From NCBI RefSeq assembly GCF_030247195.1, contig NC_080671.1, positions 2,942,501-3,006,500 on the forward strand: a DNA stretch of 64,000 bases. Direction: 5' to 3'. The notes beneath the pieces were generated by a model, which was given only the letters and a program-made list of their open reading frames with translations, ran no database searches and was not told where the DNA came from. The DNA comes from Topomyia yanbarensis. Its lineage: Eukaryota; Arthropoda; Insecta; Diptera; Culicidae. Positions 11,961-23,948 of this stretch are shown one piece after another (the stretch's first letter is position 1; every line of letters starts with the position of its first letter). The position numbers and the translations under genes were made by a program.

Positions 11961-12525
11961 AGTTTCAGTTAAATTGCTTGAACTTTGTGTTTTACTGGTG
12001 AAAGAAAATTAAAGCAAGTATTGGTTATTGTTTGACCTTTTTCGTTGAACTATGTTTTTCTTATTTTTATTCGAAGATCTTCGAACCTAGGAGTAGTGGG
12101 CTAACTTCCGAACGATGATTTCTATCCGTGGTCCGGAGAACAGGAACTAGGAATAAACTTCTGGAAAAAATCAGAGTTAAAGCGGTTTGTTTCACATTGG
12201 AGACCGACGTACAGGACACTGAGCTGAAAGAAGACGAGTCCATGGAAGAGCTGATTGTTGAGCAACAACAGCAACTTGTGATGTTCCCAAAAGCGAAAAA
12301 CGGAAAAATAGGCAGGATATTGATGTCGGACAAGCAGTACCACGCAAGCAACGCTACTATGCAATGTCCCCGTACGGGCGTTCAATAAAAAATGAGTATT
12401 CAAATATCTTTCTGTAATTGAAGTAAAGAGCGTAATATTTTTCTCTCTAAGAAAATTGCTCTCTGAACTCCCCAGAAATGGGTGGCATGTTACTTTTCGC
12501 CCGGATGCTGTCAGTTAAATCAAAG

Positions 12526-12630
12526 ATGGCGTCGAGACAGCAAGCACTCCGCGAGCGTGTTGTACGGTTTTACGAAACGTATGGTCATCGTGGGAAAAAG
12601 TACGGTAGACCATTTTAGCGACGAAAGACG
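12526..12630 (+). pseudogene. Possible N-terminal fragment of a Tc1/pogo-like transposase
   Basis: The frame gives LRERVVRFYETYGHRGKK, continuing after a one-base slip as TVDHFSDER. This resembles the helix-turn-helix start (RVVxFYxxxGxxGKKxTVxHF) of some insect Tc1/pogo-type transposases. It stops at the palindrome at 12634. The similarity is from memory and short. Confidence 0.33.
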
Positions 12631-12633
12631 GAC

Positions 12634-12713
12634 CCTATTCTCACGGTCACGTCACCTAGTGACTAGAAAAAAATTTCCTTCTAGTCACCAAGTGATGTGA
12701 CTGTGAGAATAGG
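12634..12713. repeat. 80-bp palindromic mini-element
   Basis: CCTATTCTCACGGTCACGTC... at 12634-12668 and ...GTGACTGTGAGAATAGG ending at 12713 are inverted copies of 35 bp with four mismatches, separated by about 10 bp. It would fold into a near-perfect hairpin. It sits at the upstream edge of the Ty3 RT remnant and has probably inserted there. No clear target duplication. Confidence 0.85.
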
Positions 12714-12714
12714 C

Positions 12715-13450
12715 CCCCTCGTCGATAGATTTGAAGGATGCGTTTTGGCATTTGTCACTACATCGAGAGGACACATCCAATTTAAGGTTGTCCCATTTGG
12801 TCTGTGTACAGCCAGTCAAGCCCTAGCGCGTTCGATGACGCCTACTGTTTGCAGACATGGAGCCGGAAGTACTACCTGGATGACGTCATCATTTGCTGCA
12901 GGACTTTCGAGAAACACATAAAGACGCTCGAGGAGGTAGCCAAACGGCACGCGAACATGACTATATCAACGGAAAAATCAAATTTCTGCCGGCGTGAAAT
13001 CAAGTATCTCGGCTACATTCCAAATGAAAATGGATAGAAAATGGATGAGGACAAAATCGAAAGCATTAGCTTCTTCATCAACTAGAAAGGGAGTTTTAAA
13101 GTTCGTTGGTATTTGTGATTGGTTCCGGCGATGCATCGTAGACTTCTCAAGAATCGCTGCTCCAATCACGGAACTAACGAAAACGAAAACTTGATTCCTG
13201 GAATCCGCAGAAGGAACAGTATTTCCTGAAACTCAAAGCAGCGTTTGTGTCGGCACCGATATTGGCAATGCCACATTACACGAAACCGCTTTGCTGTTAC
13301 GGTTTACGGGGTACGGTGACCACGCAGCGTTGAGTTACATAAGGTCGATGAAAAACCCGACGGCGCTAATGAGTACATGGTTGTTAATATTGAACGCGTA
13401 TGACTTTGACATCAAGTTCAACCGTCAGGAGGAAAATTGCAGGGACATCT
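12715..13450 (+). pseudogene. Ty3/gypsy RT and RNase H remnant
   Basis: Frames in series encode the RT palm (LKDAFWH, HIQFKVVPFGLCTASQALAR), the catalytic box YLDDVIIC near 12870, STEKSNFCRREIKYLGYI, the connection FVGICDWFRRCIVDFSRIAAPITELTK and a decayed RNase H ending in FDIKFNRQEEN near 13430. Frameshifts and stops are frequent. Integrase pieces of what looks like the same element continue at 14185-14282 and 17552-17963, so this is a single old Ty3 copy split by two later insertions. Confidence 0.85.
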
Positions 13451-13456
13451 AAAAAC

Positions 13457-14165
13457 CTACTATCAGAACGTGAGAGGGCTACGCAAAAAAAAAATGATGA
13501 GCTGTTCGTCGCTGCTTCGCATGTTGTTCATGATGTTATTGTTCTGGCCGAAACGTGACTGAATGATCAAATCAACTCGCTCCAATTATTTGGCTCAAGG
13601 TACTCGGTATATCGTAATGATCGTGATCTCAATAGTGCAGGGAATAAACGTGGTGGTGGTGTGCTCATTGCAGTCTCCAACCGACTCTCATCCAAACACA
13701 AAAATGACACAATCTCGAGCAACTCTGGGTAAATATTCGTGGCCCCTATACTAATCTTTGTGCGGGTGTTGTATTTATTCCCCCTGATTCAGCAAGTGAT
13801 TTAGAAATTATTCAGAAGCACATAGACTCCGCACTTGACATCGCAACGTCCATTGAACCCAACACGGCACATTTACTATTTGGTGCCTTCAACTAACCTG
13901 AACATACCCTCCGGGTATGCCTTCCCAGACCCTTCTGAATCAACTTTCTCGAGGGCGAGTACTATCTTACTGGACGGAATGTCTGTACTGAACATGCGAC
14001 AAATGTCTACAGTGAATAATAGGCGAAATCGAATCCTGGACCTCCTGTTTATAAATGAAGAAGCTTCAATGAACTGAACCGGAATTCCTGGAGAAGGAAG
14101 TATTTTTGAAATTCTCACGCTCTCGGATAGTACTCCGACAATGCGAAGCAATTTGAGTCAATGAC
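13457..14165 (+). pseudogene. Endonuclease fragment of a CR1/Jockey-type non-LTR element
   Basis: It begins YYQNVRGLRKKNDELF, has an in-frame stop where a tryptophan is expected (ET*LNDQI), then GGGVLIAVSNRLSS, GVVYIPPDS and FGAFN, and, after a frameshift, NNRRNRILDLLFINEE. Same endonuclease type as 1-1926 but opposite strand and diverged. It lies between the RNase H and integrase parts of the old Ty3 copy and therefore probably inserted into it. Confidence 0.8.
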
Positions 14166-14184
14166 ATTTAAATCGCTACTGTCA

Positions 14185-14282
14185 CGACACAAAATTACCA
14201 ACATGAAGACGGCGTCCAATGGTCAACAACAGGGTCAACAGAGTCCTAGTAACATGTATTCGTTAGATGGAGTTCACCGGCT
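14185..14282 (+). pseudogene. Ty3 integrase fragment, left of the RTE insertion
   Basis: The short frame VNNRVNRVLVTCIR at about 14220-14262 resembles the integrase segment after the catalytic glutamate (ERVNRVL...). It reaches the RTE target duplication at 14272-14282, and homology resumes at 17552. Confidence 0.5.
14272..14282 (+). repeat. Target-site duplication of RTE copy 1, left
   Basis: GTTCACCGGCT here equals 17541-17551, immediately outside the two ends of the RTE element. Confidence 0.88.
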
Positions 14283-17200
14283 TGGTCGGCAATGACTAGG
14301 CAGTGCGTAAGCCTCTTGTATCTGAAGGCATAAAATAGACCCCACTTGCGGTCCTTAGCTTCCTGCCCAGTAATTCCTAGCCCTGGCCTCCTCGTGGCGT
14401 CGACTGGGATACGAGTAACCTTAGTGAAGATCGGGTAACCAACAACGGTGGGAACTTTGGTCGTATGCTGGCAGGGAAGGGGGGGTTACCCTTCTTCGGA
14501 AGGTGTAAATCTGTCCTGGTGTCCAGGTGGGACCTTAAGCAGTCCTGGCACGATGGCCCACCGGCGAGACAGGTGGTTGGCGTAGGCCCTATAAGCCGCC
14601 CCTTAAAAAACCCACATAACGAACAATACAGAAGATAATACTGGAAACTCGGAACATGGAACTGCAGATCGCTCGGCTTCGCAGGATGTGACAGGATAAT
14701 CTACGATCTAATCTACGACGGGACAGAAGGTGTGGAAAAGCGGGCATCGAGCGGCTACCTTCTACCAGAGCTGTGGGACAACCAACGAGCTGGGAACCGG
14801 CTTCATAGTGCTGGGCAAGATGCGCCAACGTGTGATCGGGTGGCAGCCGATCAACGCAAGGATGTGCAAGTTGAGGATCAAAGGCCGTTTCTTCAACTAC
14901 AGCATCATCAACGTGCACTGCCCACACGAAGGGAGACCCGACGACGAGAAAGAAGCGTTCTACATGCAGCTGGAGCAGACATACGACGGTTGCCCTGTGC
15001 GAGACGTGAAAATTGTCATCGGCGACATGAACGCACAGGTAGGAAGGGAGTCAATGTACAGACCGGTGATCGGGCCTAACAGCCTGCACTCCGTATCAAA
15101 TGACAACGGCCAACGATGTGTGAACTTCGCAGCCTCCCGTGGAATGGTAATCCGAAGCACCTTCTTCCCTCGCAAAGATATCCACAAAGTCACCTGGAGA
15201 TCACCGGACCAAGTAATAAAAAATCAAATCGACCGCGTTCTAATCGACGGTAGATTCTTCTCGGACATCACAAACGTCCGCACTTATCGCAGTGCGAATA
15301 TAGATTCGGACCACCACCTGGTTGCAGTATGCTTACGCTCAAAACTTTCGACAGTGCATAGCTCTCGTCGAAGCCGAACGCCGCGACTAAACATCGAGCG
15401 GCTACAAGATGGCAGAGTGGCTCAAGAATACGCGTAGCAGTTGGAAGTGGCACTACCAACGGAAGAGCAGCTAGGCGCAGTTGCCCTTGAAGATGGCTGG
15501 AGAGATATCCGATCCGCCATAGGTAGCACCGCAGCCACTGCACTAGGTACGGTGGGCCCGGACCGAAGAAGCGACTGGTACGACGGCGAATGCGAGCAGT
15601 TAGTCGAAGAGAAGAATGCAGCATGGGCGAGAATGCTGCAACACCGCACGAGGGCGAACGAGGCGCGATATAAACAGGCACGGAACAGGCAGAACTCGGT
15701 TTTCCGGACCAAAAAGCGCCAGCAGGAAGACCGAGATCGCGAAGCGATGGAGCAGCTGTACCGCGCTAAAGACACACGGAAATTCTACGAGAAGTTGAAC
15801 CGCTCGAGCAGGGGCCACGTACCACAGGCCGACATGTGCAGAGATACAAACGGGAATCTTCTCACGGACCAGTGTGAGGTGATCCAGAGGTGGCGGCAGC
15901 ACTACGAAGAACACCTGAACGGCGATGCAGCAGACGACGAGGATGGCACGGTAACGCACCTGGGAGCACGCGCGGAAGACATTACACTACCGGCTCCGGA
16001 TCTCCAAGAAATCCAGGAGGAGATCAGCCGGCTCAAAAATAATAAAGCCGCTGGGGTTGACCAAATACCAAGCAAGCTACTAAAACACGGTGGCGAGCCA
16101 CTGGCTAAAGCGCTGCACTGGGTGATTACCAAGATTTGGGAGGAGGAGATTTTACCGGAGGAGTGGATGGAAGGTGTCGTGTGTCCTATCTACAAAAAGG
16201 GCGACAAGCTGGATTGCTGTAATTACCGAGCAATCACCCTGCTGAACGTCGCCTACAAGGTACTCTCCCAAATACTATGCCGTCGACTATCACCAATTGC
16301 AAGAGAGTTCGTGGGGCAGTACCAGGCGGGTTTCATGAGCGAACGATCTACCACGGACCAGGTGTTCGCTCTTCGTCAAGTACTGCAGAAATGCCGCGAG
16401 TACAATGTGCCCACACATCATTTGTTCATCGACTTCAAAGTCGCATACGACACTATCGACCGAGATCAGCTATGGCAGATTATGCACGAGTACGGATTCC
16501 CGGACAAACTGACGCGATTAGTGAAGGCGACGATGGATCGGGTGATGTGCGTAGTACGTGTCTCAGGGACGCTCTCGAGTCCCTTCGAATCACGCAGAGG
16601 GTTACGGCAAGGTGATGGTCTCTCGTGTCTGTTATTCAACATCGCGCTGGAAGGTGTAATAAGAAGAGCAGGGATCGACACGAGTGGTACGATTTTCACA
16701 AAGTCCGTTCAGCTACTTGGCTTCGCCGATGACGTTGATATTATTGCACGAAACTTTGAGAAGATGGAGGAAGCCTACATCAGACTGAAAAGAGAAGCCA
16801 AGCGCGTCGGACTTGCCATCAACACGTCGAAGACAAAGTACATGATAGGAAGAGGTTCACGAGAAGAGAATGAGAACCGCCCGCTTGCATCGGTGGCGAC
16901 GAAATCGAGGTGGTTGAAGAGTTCGTGTACTTGGGCTCACTGGTGACCGCCGACAATGATACCAGCAGAGAGATTCGTAGACGCATCGTGGCAGGAAATC
17001 GTGCTTACTTTGGCCTCCGCAAGACACTTCGGTCGAACAGAGTTCGCCGTCGTACGAAGTTGACCATCTACAAGACACTGATTAGACCGGTAGTTCTCTA
17101 CGGGCACGAGACCTGGACCATGCTCGTGGAGGACCAACGCGCACTTGGTGTCTTCGAACGGAAAGTGCTGCGTACCATCTACGGTGGAGTGCAGATGGAA

Positions 17201-17540
17201 GACGGCACATGGAGACGGCGAATGAACCATGAGTTGCATCAGCTGTTGGGGGAGCCGCCCATCTGTCATACAGCGAAAATCGGACGACTACGGTGTGCCG
17301 GGCACGTAGCCAGAATGTCGGACAATAGCCCGGTGAAAACGGTTCTCAATTGCAATCCGACCGGTACAAGAAGACGTGGCGCGCAGCGAGCACGATGGAT
17401 CGACCAGGTGGAAAACGATTTGCGGACCCTTCGCAGACTGCGTGGCTGGCGACGCGCGGCCATGGACCGAGTGGAATGGAGGAATCTTTTGTATACGGCA
17501 CAGGCCACTTCGGCCTTAATCTGTTAATAAATAAAAAAAA
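14283..17540 (+). mobile_element. RTE-clade non-LTR retrotransposon, near full length, copy 1
   Basis: Bounded by an 11-bp duplication and ending in TAATAAATAAAAAAAA. 14283-14640 is a GC-richer 5' leader. The endonuclease follows (LGTWNCRSL in one frame at 14648, then after an internal deletion MWKSGHRAATF to VIGDMNAQVGRE and SDHHLVAV), then the RT (LFIDFKVAYDTI, LRQGDGLSCLLFN, LLGFADDVDII) and the typical RTE C-terminus (IYKTLIRPVVLYG, ETWTML, VFERKVLRTIYGG, RRRGAQRARWID). Lesions: deletion/frame change near 14700, stop TAG at 15435-15437 and a one-base frameshift near 16890. The polyprotein is single-ORF with no gag, as expected for RTE. A relative in the other orientation is at 22808-31022. 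The insertion split a Ty3 integrase. Confidence 0.92.
14730..17527 (+). pseudogene. RTE endonuclease-reverse transcriptase ORF with stop and frameshift
   Basis: The product would nick DNA (exonuclease-endonuclease-phosphatase fold; acidic and histidine motifs GDMN and SDHH present) and prime reverse transcription from the nick. The first part runs 14730-15437, ends at TAG and continues in the same frame 15438-16890. The last 210 codons are in the +2 frame at 16890-17527. The RT motifs A (FIDFK) and C (FADD) are intact, so only a few mutations separate this copy from an open frame. No RNase H, consistent with the clade. Confidence 0.9.
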
Positions 17541-17551
17541 GTTCACCGGCT
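17541..17551 (+). repeat. Target-site duplication of RTE copy 1, right
   Basis: GTTCACCGGCT, identical to 14272-14282, directly after the A-rich 3' end. Confidence 0.88.
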
Positions 17552-17963
17552 ATCAACAGAGCTAAACATGAGGCGACCGGCGTAACTCCGCACGCTGCAA
17601 ATTTCGGCAGTGACAGATCTGTATAAATAGCAAGAACTGAACTGTCAGAGCGACCCGAAAGAGGCACAGGACATGCGGTTATCGAAGATTACGTTAATTT
17701 AGCAGTTCATCGCAGAAAGCATACAAAACAACCATGAAAAGGCAAAGCAACGTTACGACTTCCGTAAGTGAACAGTATTATTAAAGAAGGGGAACCTGGT
17801 GTGGCGAAGAACATTCGGTCTGTCAGCAAAGGCGATCCACGTCAACCAGACACTGGAGCCAAAGCTCACACCGGCCATCGGAGCCGATCTATATTTACTG
17901 GAGGATGTACTAACAGGAAGGCAGGGCAGATACCATGCGAAGGCCATCAATGCGGATTAGAGA
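17552..17963 (+). pseudogene. Ty3 integrase C-terminal remnant
   Basis: The reading passes through HEATGVTPHAANFG, then FIAESIQNNHEKAKQRYDFRK, LVWRRTFGLSAKA and LYLLEDVLTGRQGRYHAK, the order seen in the C-terminal half of Ty3/gypsy integrases. Stops and frame changes interrupt it. It continues the fragment at 14185-14282 once the RTE copy is removed. Confidence 0.78.
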
Positions 17964-18479
17964 AAATTTACTCAGCTATGTCGGCAGGTTCCAGCCTGGT
18001 AACTACGAGCATTATACTCCAAAGACACCGTTAGCCGATCGGTACAAATTGTGCCCTCTCATGGTGTGGCGAGCAACAACTTGTTTTCAAACTACCTCCC
18101 CCATGGCACACCAACCAGCGTCAGTTGAATACGAGGACATGTCTAAGAAGGCCCACGACAAGTCGTAGTCGCAGCAAGGAGCTGTCGGGACGTGAGGAAC
18201 GGGACAGGACTTCTACCAACAAGGACAGAAACCTTCAGCAGACTTTCATTCGGGAGAAAACGCATCTCGAGAAAGAAGCCTTCAGAAGGCTCGGTACGTC
18301 GAGAAAGCCAAGCGTTCCGCAGATAGAACGCGAGGAACATTGTTGGATACAGCGAAGCAGTGAAGCAGAATAGAAATTGAAATTGAATCACGGACCGACA
18401 GCCACGCCATTCCACTACCCTAGTAAGGATGGGTAACGCTTCCGCGCCAACCCTCGCATGCGCCCGCCGAAAAGACGCT
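17964..18479. other. Retroelement-derived sequence, not assigned
   Basis: GC-balanced sequence with several short basic open frames (Arg/Ser/Glu-rich), probably the 3' end of the Ty3 remnant or the 5' UTR of the following R1 copy. No LTR could be identified. Confidence 0.4.
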
Positions 18480-21400
18480 GAAGACCACGGGGATAGCGAA
18501 ATCATAAGCCTATGAGACGCCGAAGTATGACCGGTATTCTCGTTCTGTGAAAAGGAAACACCAGGAGAGGAGGAGGAAACGAAGAAGCCCAAGAAGGTCG
18601 GTGAAAGACAGCGAAACAGCCGACATCTGCAGAGTGAATGGCGAATCGCAGAAACCGCAGAAGAGAGTAGGGAAAAAACAGAAAGAAAAGGAGCAAAAGA
18701 TGGAAGAAGACCTTCGGCCGCGTCAGGAGAAGTATAGGGGAGATGCTCTAGTTGTCAAAGCAAACGACGGCGTGACGTATCTTCAAAAGGGTGCGGTAGG
18801 ATCCCAAGCTGGAGGAGCTGGGTGAGAACGTTATAAGAACCAGGCGTACTCAGAAAGGCGAGGTACTGTTCGAGCTGAAGAAAGATCCATTGATCAAGAG
18901 CTCGGCCTATCGGGAACTCGTGGCAGAAGCGGTGGGAGGAGAAGCGAACGTGAGAGCTTTAGTTCGGGAAGTTCAGGAATCTGGACGAGATCACAACGGA
19001 AGACGAAGTGAGGAGCGCACTAATAGAGCAATGTAAGCTGGAGAAAGAGCACATGTCAATCAGGTTGAGTAAGGTGTATAGTGGCACACAGTCAACGATA
19101 TGTTTATCGCCAACCGCAGTCAACCAGTTTCTGTCGACCGGTAAGATCAAAGTCGGATGGTCGGTATGCTCGTTACGATTGATCCCTAGAGCCACTAAAT
19201 AAACGGAGAGCTGTTTCAGGTGCCTGGGTTTCGGCTATTAGGCAAGCAACTGTTGGGGCTCAGACAGATCTGATCTGTGCAGAAAATGTGGGGAGAAGGG
19301 ACACATTGCTAGAGACTACAAAGCAACCGAAGCTCTTACTCTGCACCAAGGATAACATGACGGGCCCAACAAACAACGAAAGCTGAACAAGCCTTTACTA
19401 CGAAGGAACAAGCAGAACAAGAACTTTATAAGCCATTATCCAGCATAATTGTTTGTTGGGGGAGGCTTCTTATGCCCAGAGTACAAAAAGGCAAAGGCAG
19501 GCCAATGCTGATGGAGATAACCCAGCTTAATCTCAATCATTACGACATTGCACAGCAACTTTTGTGGCAGTTGACAACACAAACAAAGTGCGACGTTGCA
19601 ATTATTGCAAACCCGTACCGCGTTCCTCCAGATAACGGTAACTGGGTTGTGTATAGTGCAAGGGATGGCGGTTTCCCTTTCCAAGAGGTGCTTGACAGCA
19701 TACACTAACGCTTCGTGATCGTCAGGATCAACGGCGTATTCGTGTGTAGCTGTTATGCTCCCCCACGGTGAACACCAGAGCAGTACAATCGGATGCTGGA
19801 CGCACTAATCGACTGGTTGGTCGGACAAACGCCGGTTGTTATAGGAGATTTTACGCTTGGGCCGAGGAGTGGAGTAGCAGGCTGACCAACGCAACCAACG
19901 GCTTGTTGGAAGTCCTGGCGAAGCTGGATGTAAGGCTGTGTCACGAAGGTTCCGCTAGCACATTCCGTACAGACGGTCGGGAATCCATTATCCGCGTAAG
20001 ATTCTGCAGTTCGTCGCTGATGGATAGCATGAATTGGCTAACGAGTGAGTAGTACACACATAGCGACCACCAGGCGATCCCCTACACCATTGGTCGGTGG
20101 AATTGCACTGTAACGCAAAGTGTGAGCACTGGCAATCGGAAGGGGAAAATAGAGGACTTCAACAAGGATCTGGCAGCCTCACATCTATTCTGAATGCCAA
20201 TGAGCTGTCGGAAACAGTGAAGGCGGAACATAATAATGCCGAGGTAGTAGGAAAGCAAGATCTGAGGTAGTTAGAAAAGAGTGTAAGGTGACATTGCGGG
20301 CTGCCAATGCCGCTTTTAAACGCGAGATAGTGCTTAGTAAATCCACCTGCTACAAGGAGCTGTGCAGAGAAGTAGACGCTAATCCCAGGGGCAACGCTTA
20401 CCGTGTCGTGTTGGCCAAGATCACGGTCCAATGGCGTTAGATTAAATTTACGCTGACAAACTAAAAATTATCGTGGAGGCTCTTTTGCCGAAGCACGATC
20501 CAACGGCATAGCCGCTTACGCCGTACGTTGATACAGACGGTGGTAATACTGCTGACAGTCGAGTCTCCAACGATGAGTTTTTTATAGTGACAAAAGGGCT
20601 GAAAGCGAAGAAAGCTCGCGGTACAGACGCTGTCCCCAACGTGGCACTGAAGACAGCGATCCAGACGTGTCCGGACATGTTCAGAATAGTCCTGCAGAAA
20701 TGCATGGACAAATGCTACTTCCCGGATAGATGGAAGATCCTGAAGCTGATGTTGCTGCCAAAACCAGGGAAGCCACCAGGAGACCCAGCATCGTATCGGC
20801 CTATATGCCTGCTGGATACTCTTGGCAAACTTCTGAAAAGTGTCATCTTCAACAGCCTGATGAACTATGTTGAAAGTGAGAACTGACTATCGCAGAGGTA
20901 GCTCGGATTCCGGAAAGGGAGCCTAGATTGCGGGTCCCGGACTTTTTTACTAGCTTACTTTCTGAACCGAGTACTGGTCTACGAAACGAACATGGGGAAG
21001 AGGTCGATTAGTGTCACGGCGAGAGTACCTCAGGGCTCCATACTCGGCCCAACACTGGAATATAATGTACAATCGAGTGTTAACACAGATCGTCGGCTTT
21101 GCAAATGATGTTGTCCTGACGATAACCGGCGAGACCCTTGAGGAGGTGGAGATGTGGACGGCAGAGACAATATGCATCGTGGAAACCTAAATGACCGACG
21201 TCAAGTTGCAGTCGGCTCACCAAAAGACAGACAGCAACCGTAAAAAATCCAGCGTATCGTTATTAGCGTCGAGGACAATCCATCCCATGGATGCGTGCGC
21301 TGCAGCGCCTGGGAGTGATGATCGACGATCGGTTAAATTACAACAGGCATGTCGATTACGTATGTGAGAAGGCTTCGAGAACAACTAACGCATTGGCAAG

Positions 21401-21890
21401 GATCATGCCGACTAACGGAGGAGCAAGATACAACACGAGACGTTTCCTGGCGGGTGTCTCTTCCGCAATACTGGGGTATGGTGTACAAGCCTGGGCTACT
21501 GCACTGAACTCAAAGCGGAACATGATGAAGTTGACAAGCACATTTCGCCTAATGACTGTTCGTGTCGCGATCGTGTACAGAACGATATCGTCGGAGGTGG
21601 TATGTATCATTGTCGGGAAGATTCCCATCTGCATCATTCTGGTTGAGGTCGTAGAATGCTACCATCAGAGAAATGCTCGAAATGCAAGGAGACTGTTCCA
21701 AGCGGACTCGTTGGCTAAGTGCAGCAAGGGTGGGACAACGCGGAGAAAGGAAGGTGGACCCACCCCACCGACTCAATAAAAATGTGTCGCCTTGGGTGCT
21801 TAGGAAGCATGGAGAGGTAAACTTCCATTTGATGCGTTTTTGTCCGAGTATTTCCGCAGCGCCGCTGACTAGAAGGCCGCCGTGAAACAA
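18480..21890 (+). mobile_element. Old R1-clade non-LTR element, heavily decayed
   Basis: A gag-like ORF1 remnant at 18500-19440 contains a Lys/Glu-rich region, FGKFRNLDEITTEDEVRSAL, KIKVGWSVCS and zinc knuckles of CX2CX4HX4C type (CRKCGEKGHIARD). ORF2 follows from about 19505 (MEITQLNLNHYDIAQQLLW, YRVPPDNGNWVVYSA, FVCSCYAPPR) with decayed endonuclease, the RT segments KPGKPPGDPASYRPICLLDT (20760-20815), VPQGSILGP (near 21030), IVGFANDVVLT (the second Asp of FADD lost, near 21095) and a C-terminal VSPWVLRKHGEVNFHL near 21790. Dozens of lesions. Clearly related to the fresher copy at 23503-29007. Confidence 0.85.
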
Positions 21891-22479
21891 CAAATCGGAA
21901 TCAGGGGGACCACCAGGTTCGGGTCATCGGGGCGCCAGCGAAACGGACGCAAGGATCCACCCGGAATCGTCAGGATCCACCGGAATCGCCAGACCGACCT
22001 CGACACCCTACTGGGTAGCTCGTGAGTGGACTAGATCCGCCGTCGGGTACTAGATCGAGTAGACCGCGACGAACAGCCAGCAGCGGGTCGGTGTGGTGCC
22101 AACGAACCGGAAGCTACGTTCCGGCCGAAATCACTAGACAGACCTCTGCAGGACTAGATCGAGTAGATCGGGACGAAGCCACTGTCGAGGAATACGCTGT
22201 AGGGTGGATTCTAATTTGGCTGGGAGCTGATTGGTTTCTCTCGGTATCGAGAGAAATTCTCCGTCGGGTAACTCTCAGTCGGAGTAGGGTTAGAGATAAG
22301 ATTAACGGAGAGTGTACGAAATATAACTTAAAGCCTCATCATCAGGGAACAAATGCACAGGTCGCAGGAATAATTATTTGATCTGAATATCAATAAGGAA
22401 AGCCTCCTCCAAAGACTGACTAATCTTGGCGTAGTCACTTAGTCAGAGGTATGTTTAATAGACATTATCTATCTATGGC
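21891..22479. other. GC-rich stretch with short internal repeats
   Basis: Pairs of near-repeats are visible: GGATCCACCCGGAATCG/GGATCCACCGGAATCG near 21954 and 21975, and CTAGATCGAGTAGACCGCGA/CTAGATCGAGTAGATCGGGA near 22051 and 22154. It may be the 3' UTR of the preceding R1 copy. No gene. Confidence 0.45.
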
Positions 22480-22792
22480 ATCTATATTGCACGAATGAAT
22501 ATTCGTAAGTACACGTGGAAATACCCAGTTGGCGAAGTGTGCAGTCAAATCGGTCATGTTTTGATAGATAGTCGCTATTTTCCTATGTTATTGATAGCGA
22601 GTTAGAAGCCGAACGCTTGCAGCGGTTATACGTCCGATCAGGAAGTAATAAGCTGCCCGAAGCAATCAAGTGCATGATTGGGATGATCTTGGTGGAAGAA
22701 ATTTTTTTTTTCTAGAAGCGCCATATTTGACAACGTTCCTCAATATAGCCTATAAGCTAATCTCCAGTGTTCTGTTTGGCACACTCCATCCG
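22480..22792 (+). pseudogene. Old endonuclease/RT fragment (outermost host of the nest), left part
   Basis: It encodes MNIRKYTWKYPVGEVCSQIG and HVLIDSRYF (end of an RTE-like endonuclease), then SNKLPEAIKCMIG and, after an insertion of T, FLNIAYKLISSVLFGTL (RT fingers). The reading continues on the other side of the RTE insertion at 31038 with DQMFTLRHILNKFQ. Very decayed. Confidence 0.65.
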
Positions 22793-22807
22793 TTGCCTGA
22801 ATCGTAC
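22793..22807 (+). repeat. Target-site duplication of RTE copy 2, left
   Basis: TTGCCTGAATCGTAC, identical to 31023-31037. Confidence 0.9.
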
Positions 22808-23491
22808 TTACCTTACCATTTAGGCTAGAGCCTTGTTGTCTCTTGCTGTATGCAGAAGTCGTCTCCACTCCACTCGGTCCATTGCTGCTTGTTGCCAGCC
22901 TCGCAGTCTTCGAAGGGTCCGCAAGTCGGCCTCTATCTGGTCGATCCACCGTACCCGCTGTGCGCCCCGTCTTCTTGTTCCTGTAGAGTCTCCCTCAAGA
23001 ACCATCGTCAACGGGTCGTCGTCCGACATTCTTACGACGTGTCTAGCCCACCGCAAACGTCTTATTTTTGCGGTATGCACGATGGATGGTTCTTCCAGTA
23101 GCTGATGCAACTCATGGTTCATTCGCCTGCGCCACGTTCCGTCTTCCATCTGCACGCCACCATAGATGGTAGGCAACACCTTTCGTTCGAAAACTCCAAG
23201 GGTGCGTTGGTTCTCCACGAGCATAGTCCAGGTCTCGTGGCCGTAGAGGACCACCGGTCTAATCAGCGTCTTGTAGATAATCAACTTCGTGCGGCGGCGA
23301 ATTTTGTTCGACCGGAGCGTCCTCCGAAGTCCAAAGTGGGCACGATTTCCCGCCAAGGTCCGTCTCTGAATTTCTCTGCTGGTATCATTGTCGGCGGTTA
23401 CCAGTGAGCCCAAATACATGAATTCGTCGACCATCTTCATTGCGTTCCCGTCAATCCGAGCTCGGGATGGGAGGTCCACATTGTCGTCTCT

Positions 23492-23502
23492 AGAACCTCT
23501 TC
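23492..23502 (+). repeat. Target-site duplication of the R1 element, left
   Basis: AGAACCTCTTC, identical to 29008-29018. Confidence 0.9.
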
Positions 23503-23948
23503 TCCGCTAGCAAATGACGGATCTCAATAGTAGCATGTCTGTAATAATATACGTACATGGAACTATTGAGAACCAGAGCTACAGGTCCAAAGCCCTGGTA
23601 AAGGAGGATGGTTGTGATGATCTGGGCCGAGGTCACCACGTAAAGCAAGGTAGGTCGTAACCCCAATTCCAAGGCGTGAAGCGACCCGTGCCGAGGGATG
23701 AGTGATCGAGGGGGTGAAAAAGATGCTCGATCGTTAACGGAGCCTGTGGGGTACCTGGGCAACCTTCACAGTAAGCGTCCCTTACCACGTTAATGCGGAG
23801 CTCTGGCGTGGCGGACATCTATTCTCGCGCTACTCGTGGGATTTTACATGGAGTTAACAAAAAATAAAAATAAACAGTCGGAGGTGCCAAACCCCTTCGC
23901 TAGAGGTTGTTTGGCGAGGTCTCCCCCCGTGGGGAGAGTAGTGGAGCG

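Noticed and set aside
22833..23407. Plus-strand frames over the RTE C-terminus
   Set aside because: They are antisense shadows of the minus-strand RTE coding region.
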